A stretch of DNA of 64,000 nucleotides, taken from Pseudonocardia sp. CNS-004 (GTDB lineage Bacteria > Actinomycetota > Actinomycetes > Mycobacteriales > Pseudonocardiaceae). A program made the translations under genes and the position numbers. Under the pieces are notes generated by a model. That model did not search any database, was not told the origin of the DNA, and saw nothing but the letters and a program-made list of their open reading frames with translations. Of this stretch, positions 26,694 to 35,540 are shown piece after piece (the first letter of the stretch is position 1; each line of letters begins with the position of its first letter). Location of the stretch: positions 116,070-180,069 of the forward strand of contig MKJV01000134.1 of NCBI GenBank assembly GCA_001942185.1, read 5' to 3'.

Positions 26694-27164
26694 TCGCCCG
26701 GAGTGGTGCAGGCACGACACATCTGTTCGTGCTGCAAGGACGACCGCGGACGGTCGACGCGCTGGGCAGTGGACGTGATCGCCGGGATTGGTGTCGGAGC
26801 GACAGATTTGTCGCCCATGCACCACCGAGGGTGATCACCAAGGTCCCGTCCGACCGTGATCGGCCCGAGTGGTGTGGGTGCGTCAGATCTGTCGCTCTGC
26901 CACCGCTTGGGTTGATCGTCGCGGCGCCGCGGGACGTGATCGCCCCGAGTGGTGGCGGCGCGTCAGATCTGTCGCTCTCCCAGCACTTGCGCTGATCGTC
27001 ACGGCGCCGCGGGACGTGATCGTCTGGTGTGGTGGCGGCGCGCCGGGGGCGCCGGTGTCGTTCTCCTACCTCTTTCGGTGATCGCCGCCGCGCGGCTGGG
27101 CATGATCGCCTGGATTGGTGGTGGGGCGTCAGATCTGTCGCCGTCCCAGCATTTCTGGCGATCA
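26691..27164. repeat. Array B: six tandem palindromic repeats, period about 80 bp
   Basis: Units start at 26691 (right half degenerate), 26776, 26857, 26937, 27017 (core degenerate) and 27103, the last ending at 27164. Same family as array A; cores such as GCGTCAGATCTGTCGC at 26880-26895 and 26960-26975. Spacers after the third and fourth units are near-identical (TCGCGGCGCCGCGGGACG and TCACGGCGCCGCGGGACG), showing recent tandem duplication of an 80-bp repeat-plus-spacer block. Array B joins the stop codon of the DUF559 gene to the region 55 bases upstream of the nitroreductase. No other gene lies inside. Confidence 0.9.
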
Positions 27165-27218
27165 CCGCCGGCGAACGTCCCGTACGTCCGGCCGGGCGGG
27201 TGGGGCAGGGTGATCGGC

Positions 27219-27818
27219 GTGGAGTTCGCTGATGTCGTTCGTCGCCGGCGCATGGTTCGCGACTACGACCCTGATCGGCCGGTGCCGCCCTCCGTGCGGG
27301 AGCGGGTGCTCGAGCACGCGATCCGGGCGCCGTCGGCGGGGTTCAGCCAGGGGTGGGCGTTCCTGGTGCTGGAGTCGCAGGAGGAGCGGGACCGGTTCTG
27401 GGCGGCCACCACGGACGGCGGTGCGCCCGACCGCTGGCTGACCGGGATGCGGCGGGCGCCGCTGCTGATCGTGCCGCTGTCGCACAAGGCCGCCTACCTG
27501 GACCGGTACGCCGAGCCGGACAAGGGCTGGACCGACCGGGACGAGCGTCGCTGGCCGGTGCCGTACTGGGACATCGACACGGGAATGGCCGCCCTGCTCA
27601 TGCTGCTCACCGCGGTGGATGAGGGTCTGGGCGCCTGCTTCTTCGGGATCCCGCCGGGCCGGGTCGCAGGCTTCCGCACGTCGTTCGGCGTCCCGGACGC
27701 GTACGCGCCGATCGGCTGCGTGGCGGTGGGCTACGCGGGCGACGCCGACCGGCGCAGCCCTTCGCTGCGCAGGGGGCGCAGAGGGGTGGACGAGGTGGTC
27801 CACCGCGGCCGCTGGTAG
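27219..27818 (+). CDS. Nitroreductase family protein
   Basis: 199 residues from GTG at 27219 (MEFADVVRRRRMVRDYDPDR); a GTG at 27210 is possible, but GGGGCAGGG sits 8 bases before 27219. FMN-binding nitroreductase fold: VRRRRMVRDYDP N-terminus (Arg for FMN phosphate), LEHAIRAPSAGFSQGWAFLV, WDIDTGMAALLMLLTAVDEG and GLGACFFGIPPGRVAGFRTS. These NAD(P)H enzymes reduce nitro groups, quinones or flavins; the substrate is unknown. It follows array B and is 41 bases ahead of lexA on the same strand, so it could be read together with it. Frame intact. Confidence 0.9.
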   Translation: MEFADVVRRRRMVRDYDPDRPVPPSVRERVLEHAIRAPSAGFSQGWAFLVLESQEERDRFWAATTDGGAPDRWLTGMRRAPLLIVPLSHKAAYLDRYAEPDKGWTDRDERRWPVPYWDIDTGMAALLMLLTAVDEGLGACFFGIPPGRVAGFRTSFGVPDAYAPIGCVAVGYAGDADRRSPSLRRGRRGVDEVVHRGRW

Positions 27819-27859
27819 CACTCGATGGTGCTGTCGGGGTGTTGCTCTAGCATCCGCGC

Positions 27860-28501
27860 GTGCCTGATCTCGATCTCCTGGATGCCTCCGAGCTGCCCCT
27901 GCGGCAGCAGCGGATCCTGCTCACCATCCGGGACTTCGTCGTCCGGTACGGGTACGCCCCCAGCACCCGCGAGATCGGCACCGCCGTGGGGCTGCGGTCG
28001 GCGTCGTCGGTGTCGAAGCACCTCGCGAGCCTGGAGGAGAAGGGGTTCCTCCGGCGGGGTGCGGCGATGGCGCGGCCGATCGACGTGCGCGACTTCCTGC
28101 AGGAACCGCAGGCGCGGGAGGCGAGCGACTCGGTGTCCGTGCCGGTGGTGGGCGACATCGCGGCGGGCACGCCCATCCTCGCCGAGGAGCACGTCGACGA
28201 CGTCCTCACGTTGCCGCGGGAGCTGGCCGGGCGGGGCAACGTGTTCGCGTTGCGGGTCCGCGGCGACTCGATGACCGACGCCGCGATCTGCGACGGCGAC
28301 ACGGTCGTGGTGCGCCAGCAGTCAGAGGCCCACTCCGGCCAGATCGTCGCCGCGATGATCGACGGCGAGGCCACGGTGAAGGTGTTCCGGCGCCGGAACG
28401 GCCACGTGTACCTGGAGCCGCGCAACCCCGCCTACGAGGTGATCGACGGCGACGAGGCCGTGGTGCTGGGCGTCATCGTGTCGGTGCTGCGCAGCGTCTA
28501 A
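27860..28501 (+). CDS. lexA: SOS-response repressor LexA
   Basis: 213 residues, GTG at 27860. N-terminal winged helix (LPLRQQRILLTIRDFVVRYG, YAPSTREIGTAVGLRSASSV, KHLASLEEKGFLRR). Cleavage region VPVVGDIAAGTPILAEE with the Ala-Gly bond, catalytic Ser in RVRGDSMTDAAICDGD and catalytic Lys in IDGEATVKVFRR, as in self-cleaving S24 peptidases. LexA represses DNA-damage genes until RecA triggers self-cleavage. I see no clear GAAC-N4-GTTC box in the 41 bases before it, so it may be controlled from further upstream or not autoregulated. It could be the main LexA or a paralogue. Its stop overlaps the convergent solute-binding gene. Confidence 0.93.
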   Translation: MPDLDLLDASELPLRQQRILLTIRDFVVRYGYAPSTREIGTAVGLRSASSVSKHLASLEEKGFLRRGAAMARPIDVRDFLQEPQAREASDSVSVPVVGDIAAGTPILAEEHVDDVLTLPRELAGRGNVFALRVRGDSMTDAAICDGDTVVVRQQSEAHSGQIVAAMIDGEATVKVFRRRNGHVYLEPRNPAYEVIDGDEAVVLGVIVSVLRSV

Positions 28502-29318
28502 CCGAGGCGCGGCTGCGCGAAGCGGGTGTAGGTGCCGTCGTTCTGCGCGATGCGCAGCCAGTTGTTCACCCACTCCTGCAGGACCACGTCGCCGCGGGGC
28601 AGCAGGTAGGCCTTCTCGGAGAACGTGAACGGCGCTTCGGGGTGCACCGCGCACAGCTCGGGGTGCTGCTGCTGTTGCCAGCGGGTCTCCGTGGCGTCGG
28701 TGATCATCAGGTCGGCGCGGCCCGCGAGGATCTCCTCGAAGATCGTGTTGTTGTCGGGGTGCGGCACGATCGTGGCCCGGGTCAGGTTGGTCCTCGCGAA
28801 CTGCTCGTTCGTCCCGCCGGGGTTGACCACGCGCGCACGCCGGGCTGGTTGATCTGGTCCACGGTCTGGAACCGGTCGACGTTCTCGCAGCGCGTGATCG
28901 GCGTCTTGCCGTCGACGAGGTAGGCGTCGCTGTAGAACGCGCGTTTCGCGCGGTCGGTGGTGACGGAGATGCCGCCCATCGCGATGTCGCAGGTCCGGCC
29001 AAGATCGTCCACGAGGGTGCCCCATGTGGTCTTCACGAGCGTGAGGCGGACGCCGAGATCGGCGGCGAGGTCGCCCGCCATGTCGATGTCGATGCCCTCC
29101 CACTGCCCGGTGGCCTCGTCGAGGTGGGTGAACGGGCGGTAGTCGCCGGTGCTGCACACCGTGATCTCGCCGCTCGCGAGCACCGCGTCGAGCACGCTCT
29201 GCGAGAGGGCGGGTGCGGCCGTCGGCTCGGGTTCGGGATCGGCCGAGCACCCGGCCAGGAGCGTCACCGCGGCCATGCCGCCCACCAGGATCCGCGTCAT
29301 CCGCCCCGTCGCGATCAT
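28498..29318 (-). CDS. Amino-acid-type solute-binding lipoprotein (frameshifted near 28832)
   Basis: ATG at 29318 (MIATGRMTRILVGGMAAVTL), lipobox LLAGCS with Cys about 24. Periplasmic-binding-protein type II fold: SGEITVCSTGDYRPFTHLDE, GIDIDMAGDLAADLGVRLTL, CDIAMGGISVTTDRAKRAFY. Restoring one base near 28832 gives QPGVRVVVNPGGTNEQFART and then ADLMITDATETRWQQQQHPE, ending at 28498, about 274 residues. Similar to ABC amino-acid binding proteins and to cyclohexadienyl dehydratase-like members. No permease or ATPase gene is adjacent, so its partner is unknown; a stand-alone sensor or enzyme role is possible. Confidence 0.8.
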
Positions 29319-29358
29319 GAAGCGAACTTAGCGCGGGCAGCGGCACCCGACCAGGCGT

Positions 29359-29420
29359 TGATCACCAGAGATGGTGCAACAGCGACAGATGTGACGCCCC
29401 GGCACCACTTCCGCTGATCA
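29359..29420. repeat. Solitary copy of the 62-bp palindromic repeat
   Basis: Begins TGATCACCAGAGATGGTG, core AGCGACAGATGTGACG, ends GCACCACTTCCGCTGATCA. The final TCA (29418-29420) is the reverse complement of the stop codon of the methyltransferase gene at 29418-30254, so repeat end and gene end coincide. Confidence 0.9.
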
Positions 29421-30254
29421 CGACCTCCGGGCCGTCACAATCCACATCGCCGACGGGAACGTGACGCCGTCCGGGCCGAGGTGCTCTTCCAGAGTGGCGT
29501 GCAGCGCGGCACCGGCCTCGGCCTGCCCTGCGTCGTCGAGCTCGGAGATCAGGCCGCCGAGCATCGCGCGGACGTACCGCTCGGCCGTCGCGACGTCCGG
29601 ACCGAAGTAGGTCGGCTCGCGGACGCCCACGAGGTCCGGTTCGTCGAAGCCTGCGGCGGTGAGCAGCGCGGCGACGCGGTCCGGGTCGCCGAGCGCGAAC
29701 GGCCCCGGCGCGTCCGGCGGCGGCATCGGGAGGTCCCGGCCGACCGCGACCGCATCGCGGAACGCGGGGAGCCACGGGTTGTCGGCCATCGTCTGCCAGA
29801 CCAGCAGCACCATGCGCCCGTCGGACGTGAGCGCCCGGGCGAGGTTGCCGAACGCGGCGACCGGGTCGCCGAAGAACATCACACCGTTGCGGCTGATCAC
29901 GCGGTCGTAGCGGGCCTCGCCGAGGTCGGCGATCTGCACGTCGGCCTGCACGAACGTCACGTTGGTCAACCCCTCGGCCGCGGCGCGCGTGCGGGCGAGG
30001 TCGAGCATCCGGGCCGACAGGTCCACACCGGTGGCGGCTGCCGCCCGCCGGGCCGCCTCGCGGGTGGTGAGCCCGTTGCCGCAGCCGACGTCGAGCACGT
30101 GCGCGGTGGGCTCGATCGCGGCGGCGTCCAGGAACGCCGGCATGTAGCGGGCGACGCCCGCGTCGAACCGGTCGGCGTTGTCGGTCCAGACGTCGCCGCT
30201 GGGGCCGTCCCACGCGGCGGCCGCGTCGGCGTTGGACGGGTGGATGTCGGTCAT
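29418..30254 (-). CDS. Class I SAM-dependent methyltransferase
   Basis: 278 residues from ATG 30254 (MTDIHPSNADAAAAWDGPSG). The N-terminal AAAAWDGPSGDVWTDNADRF is typical of UbiE/Coq5-like small-molecule methyltransferases; motif I is AHVLDVGCGNGLTTREAARR, then GVDLSARMLDLARTRAAAEG, DRVISRNGVMFFGDPVAAFG and LTSDGRMVLLVWQ. Substrate unknown. Coupled to the amino-acid permease upstream through an ATGA overlap (30251-30254), so it may act on the transported compound or a product of it. Its stop codon is provided by the TGA of a palindromic repeat. Frame intact. Confidence 0.88.
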   Translation of the reverse strand: MTDIHPSNADAAAAWDGPSGDVWTDNADRFDAGVARYMPAFLDAAAIEPTAHVLDVGCGNGLTTREAARRAAAATGVDLSARMLDLARTRAAAEGLTNVTFVQADVQIADLGEARYDRVISRNGVMFFGDPVAAFGNLARALTSDGRMVLLVWQTMADNPWLPAFRDAVAVGRDLPMPPPDAPGPFALGDPDRVAALLTAAGFDEPDLVGVREPTYFGPDVATAERYVRAMLGGLISELDDAGQAEAGAALHATLEEHLGPDGVTFPSAMWIVTARRS

Positions 30255-31656
30255 CGTTCCTTTGTAGCCGCCATCAGCTGCTCGTCGGCGTCCGGTCCGG
30301 CGGGGATCCGCGGCAGCCGCAGCACGAACCAGAGCCCGACGAGCCACCAGACACCGACGATCAGCCACTCCGCGGGCCAGACCAGCGCAGCGGGCATGCC
30401 CGGGAGGTAGAGCACGGCGAGCCCGAGGCTCAGCACGGCCGCGGCCCAGCCGATCACCGGCCCCGCCGCACCCGGAACGGCCGGGGCATGTCGGGTTCGC
30501 GGCGGCGCAGCACGAGGAACGACACGGAGACGAGGAAGAACGCGATCACGATGTTGATGCCGCCCGCGTCGACCAGCCACACCAGCATCTGCCTGCCGAA
30601 CAGCGGCGCGATGACCGACAGCAGGCCGACGACGAGGATCGCGCGGGTGGGGGTGCGGTAGCGGGGGTGCAGGTAGGCGAGCCTGCGGGGGAGCATCCCG
30701 GATTCGGCCATGGCGTAGATGATCCGGCTCGAGCCGATGAGGAACCCGTTCCAGCTGGTGAGGATGCCCGCGATGCCGCCGAGGACGAGGATGGTGCCCA
30801 TCGCCGGGCTGTTCCAGAGAGCGGCCATCCCGGCCGCGCTCGCGAGTTCGGCCGCAGCCAGCTCGGCGTGGGGGAGCGCCGAGCTCACGCTCACGACCAC
30901 CACGATGTAGAAGACCGTGGCCATCAGGACCGAGACGACGAGCAGCTTGCCCACCTGCCGCTGAGGCAGGTCGATCTCCTCCGCCGACTGCGGGATCACG
31001 TCGAATCCGACGAACAGGAACGGCGTGGCGACCAGCACCGAGATGAATCCGGCCAGGCCGCCGGCGAACCACGGCTCGAAGTGGCGGGCCTCGCCGCCGA
31101 CGAACACGCCCGTCAGGAGGACGAGACCGACCGCGAGCAGGAACACGACGGCGATGGTCTGAGCGACGCTGGCCGGGCGGATCCCGATGTAGTTGACCCA
31201 CGTGATCAGCACCGCACCCGCGATCCCGACCAGTGCCCACGTGGCGTACACGTCGTACCCGGCCACCGTCCACAGCTTTCCGGCGAGCATGTCCGGGGCG
31301 AGGTAGAGCAGCGTCTGCGGGAGCGCGACGGCCTCGAACGCCACCACCGAGACGTAGCCCAGCACGATCGCCCAGGACGCCACGAACGCCGGCCGCGATC
31401 CGAGGGCCCGCAGGACGTAGTTGTGTTCGCCGCCCGCTCGTGGCATCGCGGAGACGAGCTCGGCGTACGTCAGCCCGACGAGCGTCATCACCACGCCACC
31501 TGCGACGAACGCGAGCGCCGCGCCGAGCGTGCCGGCGTCCTCCAGCCAGCCGCCGACCAGCACGACCCAGCCGAAGCCGATCATCGCGCCGAACCCGACG
31601 GCGAGCGTGTCCCAGCGGCCGAGTGCCTTGATGAGGCCTGGCTGTTCGGTGGTCAT
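30251..31656 (-). CDS. APC family amino acid permease (frameshifted near 30460)
   Basis: ATG 31656 (MTTEQPGLIKALGRWDTLAV). About twelve transmembrane segments; the APC signature follows the start: GFGAMIGFGWVVLVGGWLED (helix 1 glycine-rich unwound region), LVGLTYAELVSAMPRAGGEH (helix 2-3), ILVLGGIAGILTSWNGFLIG, SSRIIYAMAESGMLPRRLAY. A missing base near 30460 joins PRPFRVR to GPVIGWAAAVLSLGLAVLYL and the tail DADEQLMAATKER, about 469 residues. Imports or exchanges amino acids or amines across the cell membrane; the exact substrate is unknown. Divergent from GMC copy 2 by 200 bases and coupled to the methyltransferase. Confidence 0.88.
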
Positions 31657-31856
31657 GAGGCTCCTCCCACGGGAAGGAGCCGATGATCACACTTCTCGGC
31701 CCCGGCGGCCAGACCTGCCGGATTCGGCGCGCTGCCACGGCCGGGTCGGCGAACGTTCCGCACGCCTTCACCCACAGTTCGCTTTCAGGCTCCCCGATTA
31801 GCCTGGCCGTCGTCCGGCGGTCCGAGAACGTGATTCCTTCAGATGCGGGGCCCAGC

Positions 31857-33530
31857 ATGTCCGAGCAGACGTACGACTTCGTGATCGTGGGCGGTGGCGC
31901 CGCGGGCTGCGTGCTGGCGAACCGGTTGAGCGCCGACCCGAACACCCGCGTCCTGCTCCTCGAGGCCGGCCGGCCGGACTACTGGTGGGACCTCGCGGTC
32001 CACCTGCCGCTCGCGATGGGCATGCCCGTCGGGAGCGCGGCGCACGACTGGCGCTACGTCGGGGGCCGGAGTCGAACCTGGCGGGCAGGCGGCTCGAGCA
32101 CCGCGCGGAAGGTGCTCGGCGGCTCCACCAGCATCAACGGGATGCTCTACACCCGGGCAACCGCGCCGACTACGACCGGTGGGCGCAGGAGACCGGCACC
32201 GAGGAGTGGGACTACGCCCACTGCCTGCCCTACTTCCGCAGGCTCGAGCGGCGCGTCGGTGAGGCCGAGGACGCCTTCCGCGGGCGCAGCGGCCCGCACA
32301 CCCTCGCGCCGAGCCCCACCGACGGCCCGATCTTCGAGGCGTTCTTCGAGGCGGTCCGGCAGGCGGGCCACCCCGTGCTGAACGACACCAACGGGTCCCG
32401 CCAGGAGGGCTTCGGCCCGCTCGACCAGGGCGTGCGCGGCGGGCGGCGCGAGTCGGCCTCGCGGTCCTACCTGTGGCCGGTGCGTGGCCGGGGCAACCTG
32501 GACGTCCGCACGCGCGTGCACGTCACCAAGGTGCAGGTGGAGGGTGGCCGGGCCGTCGGCGTCCGGTTCCGCGAGGGTGGTGCCGAGACGCTGGCGCGGG
32601 CCGGTGAGGTGGTGCTGTCCGCCGGCGCGATCGGCTCGCCGCAGATCCTGCAGCTGTCCGGGATCGGCGACGCCGCCCACCTGCAGGCGCTCGGCGTGCC
32701 CGTGGTGCACGACCTGCCGGGCGTCGGGCAGTCGCTGCAGGACCACCTCGCGGTGCACATCCAGCACACCTGCCTGCAGCCGGTCTCGATGGCGGCGGTA
32801 CGGCGCAAGTCGAACTGGCCGAAGATCGTCGGGGAGGCGCTGCTGTTCGGCCGCGGCCCGGGTGCGTGGAACCCGATGCGGGTCGGAGGCTTCCTGCGCA
32901 GCTCCCCGGAGCAGAGCCTGCCCGACGTGTTCATCGTGCTCGCGCCGCTGGCGATGCAGAGCGAGGAACGCTCGATGCCGGTCGACCAGCACGGCTACCA
33001 GGTGCACGTCGAGGTGATGCGCTCCGATGGGCGCGGCTCGGTGCGGATCACCTCCACCGACCCGGCGGCCCACCCGGCCGTGCAGCTGGACTTCCTGTCC
33101 GGGCCCGACGACCGCACGCGCTGGCTCGCCGCCGTGCGGCTGGCCCGCGAGCTGCTCGCCCAGCCTGCGATGGGCCACCTCGACGGCGGCGAGTGTCTGC
33201 CGGCGCCGAGTCCGCACCGACGACCAGGTCATGGAGTGGGTGGCCCGCACCGGCCAGCCGGGCCTGCACCTGTCGTGCTCCGCGCGGATGGGCACCGACG
33301 ACGGCGCCGTGCTCGACCCGGCCACGATGCGGGTGCGCGGGATCGACGGCCTGCGGGTGGTCGACGCCGCCGCGTTCCCGTCGATCACCAACGCCAACAC
33401 GTACGCGCCCACGCTGATGCTCGCGGAGAAGGCGGCCGACATCGTGCTGGGCAACACCCCGCTCGCGCCGGAGCGTCCGGCCGTCCCCGCGGCGAGCAAC
33501 ACCGCGGGGGCCGACGCCGGCAATGCCTGA
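31857..33530 (+). CDS. GMC family FAD oxidoreductase, copy 2 (about four frameshifts)
   Basis: ATG 31857 (MSEQTYDFVIVGGGAAGCVL). FAD motif GGGAAG, LLLEAGRPDYWWDLAVHLPL, DWRY then NLAGRRLEH, KVLGGSTSINGMLYTR, NRADYDRWAQETGTEEWDYA; AGAIGSPQILQLSGIGD, GQSLQDHLAVHIQHTCLQPV; LSCSARMGTDDGAVLDPATM and SITNANTYAPTLMLAEKAAD. Shifts fall near 32066, 32104, 32157 and 33213; joined length about 558 residues. Paralogue of the GMC protein at 21858-23537, with the same DYxWD, QDHLA and ANTYAP segments. Its stop overlaps the start of flippase copy 2 (ATG at 33523), so here the two partners form an operon rather than a divergent pair. Likely oxidises an alcohol of an unknown lipid or sugar. Confidence 0.86.
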
Positions 33531-34821
33531 GGCGGGCCCGGCCGCCCGCCTGCGGACAGCTCTCGCGGGCTGGAGCGCCCCCCAGCACCGCGACGGGCTC
33601 GCGCTGGTGCTCAGCTCGGGGCTCACCTCGGTCATCGGGCTGCTCTACTGGGTGGTGGCCGCCCGGCTGTTCCCGCCGGAGATCGTCGGCGTCAACAACA
33701 CGCTGATCTCGACGATGACGCTGATCGCGGTGGCCGCCCAGCTCAACCTCGGCAACGCGCTGCTGCGCTTCGTCCCGGTCGCCGAGCGCTCGGCCAGGCG
33801 GCTGGTGTTCAGTTGCTACGCGGTGGGGGCGGCGGCCGCCGCCGTGGCCGGGGCCGGCTTCGCGCTCGGCGCCGGGTGGTGGGCACCCGAGCTGCAGCAG
33901 GCCGTCGGCGCCGGTCCGCTGGTCGCGTTCTTCGTGCTGTCCACACCCGTCTGGACCGTGTTCGTGATCCAGGACTACGTGCTCACCGCGGTCAAGCGGG
34001 CCACGGTCGTGCCGCTGGAGAACCTGGTGTTCTCCCTGCTGAAGATCGCGCTGCTCGGGGTGGGGGCCCTGGCGGCGTTCGGCGCGGCGATCGCCGTGTC
34101 CTGGGTGGCGGCCACCGTGCTGATCGTGCTCGCGGTCACCGGCTACCTGCTGCGCGTCCTGCCTGCACAGGCGGCGGGCGAGCCGCGGGTGGCCTCCCCC
34201 GTGCGTGCCCGCGCCGTGGCGCGGTTCGTGTCGGCGGACTGGACGGGCGGGCTGTTCACCAACGCCGTCGAGTTCGGCCTCCCGCTGCTCGTGCTCGTCA
34301 CGCTCGGGGCCGAGCAGGCCGCGACGTTCGGGGTGGCGTGGGCGATCGCGTACGGGCTGTACCTCGTGTCGCACGGGATGGGGCAGTCGTTGGTGGCGCA
34401 CGTGGCCGCCGATCCCGGGGCGCTGGACGCCGCCCGCCGCAGCACGGTCACCCGGTCCCTCGCGCTGGTCCTGCCCGCCGCGGTCGTCATCGTCCCCGGC
34501 GCCGGCCTGATCCTGTCGGTCTTCGGCGCGCACTACGCCGACACCGGCACCGCGCTGCTCGCGCTCAGCTCGCTCTCGGCCATCCCGAACGTCATCGTCA
34601 CGGCCGCGCTCTTCGGCGCCCGCGTGCAGCAGCAGCGGGCCGTGCTGCTGGGCGTGCCGGCGGCGGTCGCGGTGCTGGTCATCCCACCGGCGTTGGTGCT
34701 GATGCCGGTGCTGGGGCTGGCCGGGGTGGGCGTCGCGCTGCTGGCCGGGCAGTCGGTGGTGGCCGTCGCGATCCTGATCCGCTACGCGATGACGAGAAGT
34801 CGGGTCACCCGGCCGGCGTGA
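33523..34821 (+). CDS. Flippase-like (MATE/Wzx-type) membrane protein, copy 2
   Basis: 432 residues, intact, ATG 33523 inside the end of the GMC gene (8-base overlap). Twelve or so hydrophobic segments. Shared with copy 1: SAPQHRDGLALVLSSGLTSV, ARLFPPEIVGVNNTLISTMT, QLNLGNALLRFVPVAERSAR, WTVFVIQDYVLTAVKRATVV and LSAIPNVIVTAALFGARVQQ. MOP-superfamily export/flippase fold; transported substrate unknown. Overlap with the GMC gene argues that oxidoreductase and transporter act on the same compound or its lipid-linked form. The 3' end overlaps the convergent methyltransferase by 17 bases. Confidence 0.87.
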   Translation: MPEAGPAARLRTALAGWSAPQHRDGLALVLSSGLTSVIGLLYWVVAARLFPPEIVGVNNTLISTMTLIAVAAQLNLGNALLRFVPVAERSARRLVFSCYAVGAAAAAVAGAGFALGAGWWAPELQQAVGAGPLVAFFVLSTPVWTVFVIQDYVLTAVKRATVVPLENLVFSLLKIALLGVGALAAFGAAIAVSWVAATVLIVLAVTGYLLRVLPAQAAGEPRVASPVRARAVARFVSADWTGGLFTNAVEFGLPLLVLVTLGAEQAATFGVAWAIAYGLYLVSHGMGQSLVAHVAADPGALDAARRSTVTRSLALVLPAAVVIVPGAGLILSVFGAHYADTGTALLALSSLSAIPNVIVTAALFGARVQQQRAVLLGVPAAVAVLVIPPALVLMPVLGLAGVGVALLAGQSVVAVAILIRYAMTRSRVTRPA

Positions 34822-35482
34822 GCCGGTGGATCCAGATCTTCGGCAGGCGGGTGGGTGACGTCCGCACCGACGCCCAGCGCTCCCGGGCGGCGGCGAGGAA
34901 CTCCTCGGTGAGCGGGCGCTCCGGATCGGCGATCCAGATCTCCCCGCCCGCGCCGACCAGCCTGGGGAGCAGGGCGTGCATCTCGTCGACGTTGCGCTGG
35001 CCGTACAGGACGTCGGAGGCGAGCACGAGCCCGAACGGGCCCCGGGCCAGCAGCGTGTCGGGGTCGTCCCAGGAGCAGCGGGCGGTTTCGATGCTCGCGC
35101 CGTTCTGCTCGGCGTTGACCGCGGCGAAGGCGAGCGCGTCGGCGGAGCGGTCGGTGGCGAGGACCCGGGCCCCCGCGAGCGCGGCGGCCACGGCCGGGAG
35201 GCCCAGCCCACAGCCCAGCTCGACGGCGTGCGTGCCGGTCCAGTCGCGCTCCGACACGGCGTGGGCCAGCTCGATCCCGCTCGGCCACAGCTCCGCCCAG
35301 TACGGCGGGTAGGCCTGGTCGGTGGCGGCGTCGTCCTCGTAGAGCAGGGCGGTGGGGTCGCGGGGGTGCACGAACCTGATCCGGCCATGGTGCAGGTCGA
35401 GGGTGCCTGCCAGCAGGTCGAGGCGCGGGTCGGCCGGAGTGGGACGACGCGCGATCTCCGCGGGGGTTGGCGTCCGCTCCAT
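34805..35482 (-). CDS. Class I methyltransferase (METTL21/Nnt1-like)
   Basis: 225 residues from ATG 35482 (MERTPTPAEIARRPTPADPR); an in-frame ATG 6 codons upstream is also possible. Seven-strand SAM-binding fold: DQAYPPYWAELWPSGIELAH, TGTHAVELGCGLGLPAVAAA (motif I), GARVLATDRSADALAFAAVN, GLVLASDVLYGQRNVDEMHA. The PYWAELWPSG lead and ASDVLY motif are those of the METTL21/nicotinamide-N-methyltransferase-like group, often protein-lysine or small-molecule methyltransferases. Divergent from the ArsR-type regulator across a 58-bp region with an operator-like repeat. Frame intact. Confidence 0.85.
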   Translation of the reverse strand: MERTPTPAEIARRPTPADPRLDLLAGTLDLHHGRIRFVHPRDPTALLYEDDAATDQAYPPYWAELWPSGIELAHAVSERDWTGTHAVELGCGLGLPAVAAALAGARVLATDRSADALAFAAVNAEQNGASIETARCSWDDPDTLLARGPFGLVLASDVLYGQRNVDEMHALLPRLVGAGGEIWIADPERPLTEEFLAAARERWASVRTSPTRLPKIWIHRLTPAG

Positions 35483-35507
35483 CGAGGAAGTGTGCCGCAT
35501 CCGCTTT

Positions 35508-35523
35508 GACAAATTTTCTTGTC
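35508..35523. promoter_or_regulatory. Operator-like repeat before the ArsR-type gene
   Basis: GACAA (35508-35512), six AT-rich bases, TTGTC (35519-35523), 18 bases before the regulator start at 35541 and 26 beyond the methyltransferase start. A plausible autoregulatory site. Confidence 0.5.
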
Positions 35524-35540
35524 GGTGAGACCGTCGACGC

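Noticed and set aside
25097..27164. CRISPR array
   Set aside because: The repeats are 62-bp palindromes with 17-20-base spacers, some spacers identical, units diverged, and no cas gene is present. Period and structure do not fit CRISPR.
25143..27253. Many short reading frames with recurring peptides such as ATDPSPPHH and RRSRP on both strands
   Set aside because: They are the palindromic repeats read in frame; none has a ribosome site or conserved protein features.
30667..31686. 339-codon plus-strand frame rich in Asp/His/Arg
   Set aside because: Antisense shadow of the amino-acid permease.
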